Positions 5,158 to 6,186 of a DNA stretch of 6,186 bases are shown in pieces (position 1 is the first letter of the stretch; each line of letters begins with the position of its first letter). Below the pieces are notes generated by a model. The model made no database searches and was not told the origin of the DNA. It saw nothing but the letters and a program-made list of their open reading frames with translations. The position numbers were made by a program, and so were the translations under genes. The stretch comes from Hyphomonadaceae bacterium (GTDB taxonomy: Bacteria > Pseudomonadota > Alphaproteobacteria > Caulobacterales > Hyphomonadaceae): assembly GCA_030696545.1 (NCBI GenBank), contig JAUYSA010000328.1, positions 1 through 6,186 on the forward strand, read 5' to 3'.

Positions 5158-6186
5158 ATGAGCGAGAACATGACCGCACTGATGCGCCGCTTCTGGCGGG
5201 CGGATGACAGCCTCGACAGCCCATGGCCCGAAGCCACACGCGGAGCTGCTGTCGCGAGCCTCTTTTTTGTCGGCTTTCTCGGCTGGGCTGCAATAACGCC
5301 ACTTGACGCGGCTGTCGTCGCGAACGGGTCCATCATCGTCGCTGGCCATAGGCAGGCCGTGCAACATCTCGATGGCGGCATTGTGCGCGCAATCCATGTG
5401 ACCGAGGGCGCAACTGTCCAGGAGGGCGACATCGTTCTCGAACTTGATGACACCGAACTCCGCAGCCAGGAGCGCGCGTTGGGTGGCCGGTTAATCGAAC
5501 TGGAAGCGCAAAGAGCGCGGCTGCTGGCCGAGGATTCCGGCTCCATCACCGTGACGCCGCCCGCCCGCTGGGCTTCGCTTGACCTGGACGATCAGGCTGT
5601 GGCCCAAACCATTCTGGCCCGCCAGCGGCAGGAATTGTCCGCCCGGGTTGCTTCGAAATCCGCACGTGCCGTTATCCTGCGTCACAAGGTTGAACAGCTA
5701 AACGCCCGCTTGCCGGGCCTCGAGCGTGAGAAACAGGCGCTGCAGGAGCAGGTTCAATCTCTGTCAGACGAGATCGCCAGACTGGCGCCGCTCCAGGCGA
5801 AGGGCCTTGCCACCGTTGGCCGCCTCCGGGAGCTGGAGCGCGAGCAAGCCAGACTGAAAGGGGAGGTTGGCCGGATCGATTCTGAAGCCTCCGGCACGTT
5901 GGCGGCTATCGGCGAAGCGCAGGGTGAGATCGTATCTCTGTCTGCGGATATCCGTGTCGATCGCGCCGGCGAGCTGCGAGAGGTCGACACGAACCTTTCC
6001 GATATTGCGCCACGCTATCAGGGCATTGTGGCCCAGCTTGGCCGCACGCGCCTGCGCGCGCCTGCCTCGGGCAATGTTGTTGCGCTGACGGCTTTCACTG
6101 TCGGCGGCGTCATCGAGCCTCATGCTCACGTCATGGACGTCGTTCCGACCGGCAAAGCGCTGGTGATCGAGGCGGCAACGCCGCCG
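5158..6186 (+). CDS. Type I secretion membrane-fusion protein (HlyD/PrtE family adaptor), 3' end outside window
   Basis: The frame is open for 343 codons to the window edge; family members are about 430-450 residues, so roughly 90-100 are missing. A short cytoplasmic N-terminus is followed by one transmembrane helix (about 29-46). Next come the first half of the lipoyl/biotinyl-like domain (VQHLDGGIVRAIHVTEGATV, 68-87, then LELDDTELRSQ), a long charged coiled-coil hairpin (about 105-285), and the returning half TRLRAPASGNVVAL (297-310). The typical GGVIEPHAHVMDVVP (316-330) leads into the beta-barrel domain. The protein bridges the inner-membrane ATPase and a TolC-like outer-membrane channel. 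The ATG lies 4 bp after the ATPase stop, so the two are almost certainly cotranscribed and translationally coupled. The Shine-Dalgarno is weak (GGAG about 12 nt upstream), which fits coupling. ATG at 5170 is a less likely alternative start. Confidence 0.95.
   Translation, partial: MSENMTALMRRFWRADDSLDSPWPEATRGAAVASLFFVGFLGWAAITPLDAAVVANGSIIVAGHRQAVQHLDGGIVRAIHVTEGATVQEGDIVLELDDTELRSQERALGGRLIELEAQRARLLAEDSGSITVTPPARWASLDLDDQAVAQTILARQRQELSARVASKSARAVILRHKVEQLNARLPGLEREKQALQEQVQSLSDEIARLAPLQAKGLATVGRLRELEREQARLKGEVGRIDSEASGTLAAIGEAQGEIVSLSADIRVDRAGELREVDTNLSDIAPRYQGIVAQLGRTRLRAPASGNVVALTAFTVGGVIEPHAHVMDVVPTGKALVIEAATPP

Noticed and set aside
5154..5549. 131-codon minus-strand frame opposite the adaptor gene
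   Set aside because: Antisense to a recognised HlyD-family protein; Ser/Arg/Pro-rich with no motif.
1..6186. CRISPR arrays, tRNA/rRNA genes, insertion sequences
   Set aside because: Reading through the window I saw no regularly spaced repeats, tRNA cloverleaf, rRNA segment, transposase or terminal inverted repeats.

Overview
The window suggests a Gram-negative alphaproteobacterium, possibly of the Hyphomonadaceae/Caulobacterales or sphingomonad type. This rests on moderately high GC in the genes, a TonB-dependent receptor with an -IVVITGS- TonB-box region, and a PrtD/PrtE-type type I secretion pair. The lineage is inferred from protein style only, and no marker gene is present.

Left part (1-1890, minus strand): the 5' 517 codons of a BtuB-like TonB-dependent outer-membrane receptor, whose C-terminus lies beyond the window. 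It is preceded by a long leader with a complete cobalamin riboswitch (1681-1856) and a hairpin (1554-1580) that buries the receptor's Shine-Dalgarno. Vitamin B12 import is therefore very probably repressed by cobalamin at translation initiation. A 7-nt segment of the leader can pair either with the Shine-Dalgarno or with the B12 box, which gives a concrete switching model.

Middle (1891-3386): a divergent intergenic region with a perfect 9-bp dyad, then a plus-strand family 8 glycosyltransferase gene (2117-3034). About 350 bp without a convincing gene follows. It is AT-rich in its middle and holds weak promoter and terminator candidates and several GAATTC-centred motifs.

Right part (3387-6186, plus strand): a two-gene operon for a type I protein secretion machine. 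It encodes the inner-membrane ABC transporter/ATPase (PrtD family, TTG start) and, 4 bp later, the periplasmic membrane-fusion protein (HlyD/PrtE family, cut by the window edge). The ATPase and adaptor would join a TolC-type outer-membrane channel to export an unseen, probably RTX-type, substrate.

I see no clearly undescribed system. The strongest observations are the mutually exclusive RNA pairings in the riboswitch leader and the placement of a surface-sugar glycosyltransferase beside a type I secretion operon.
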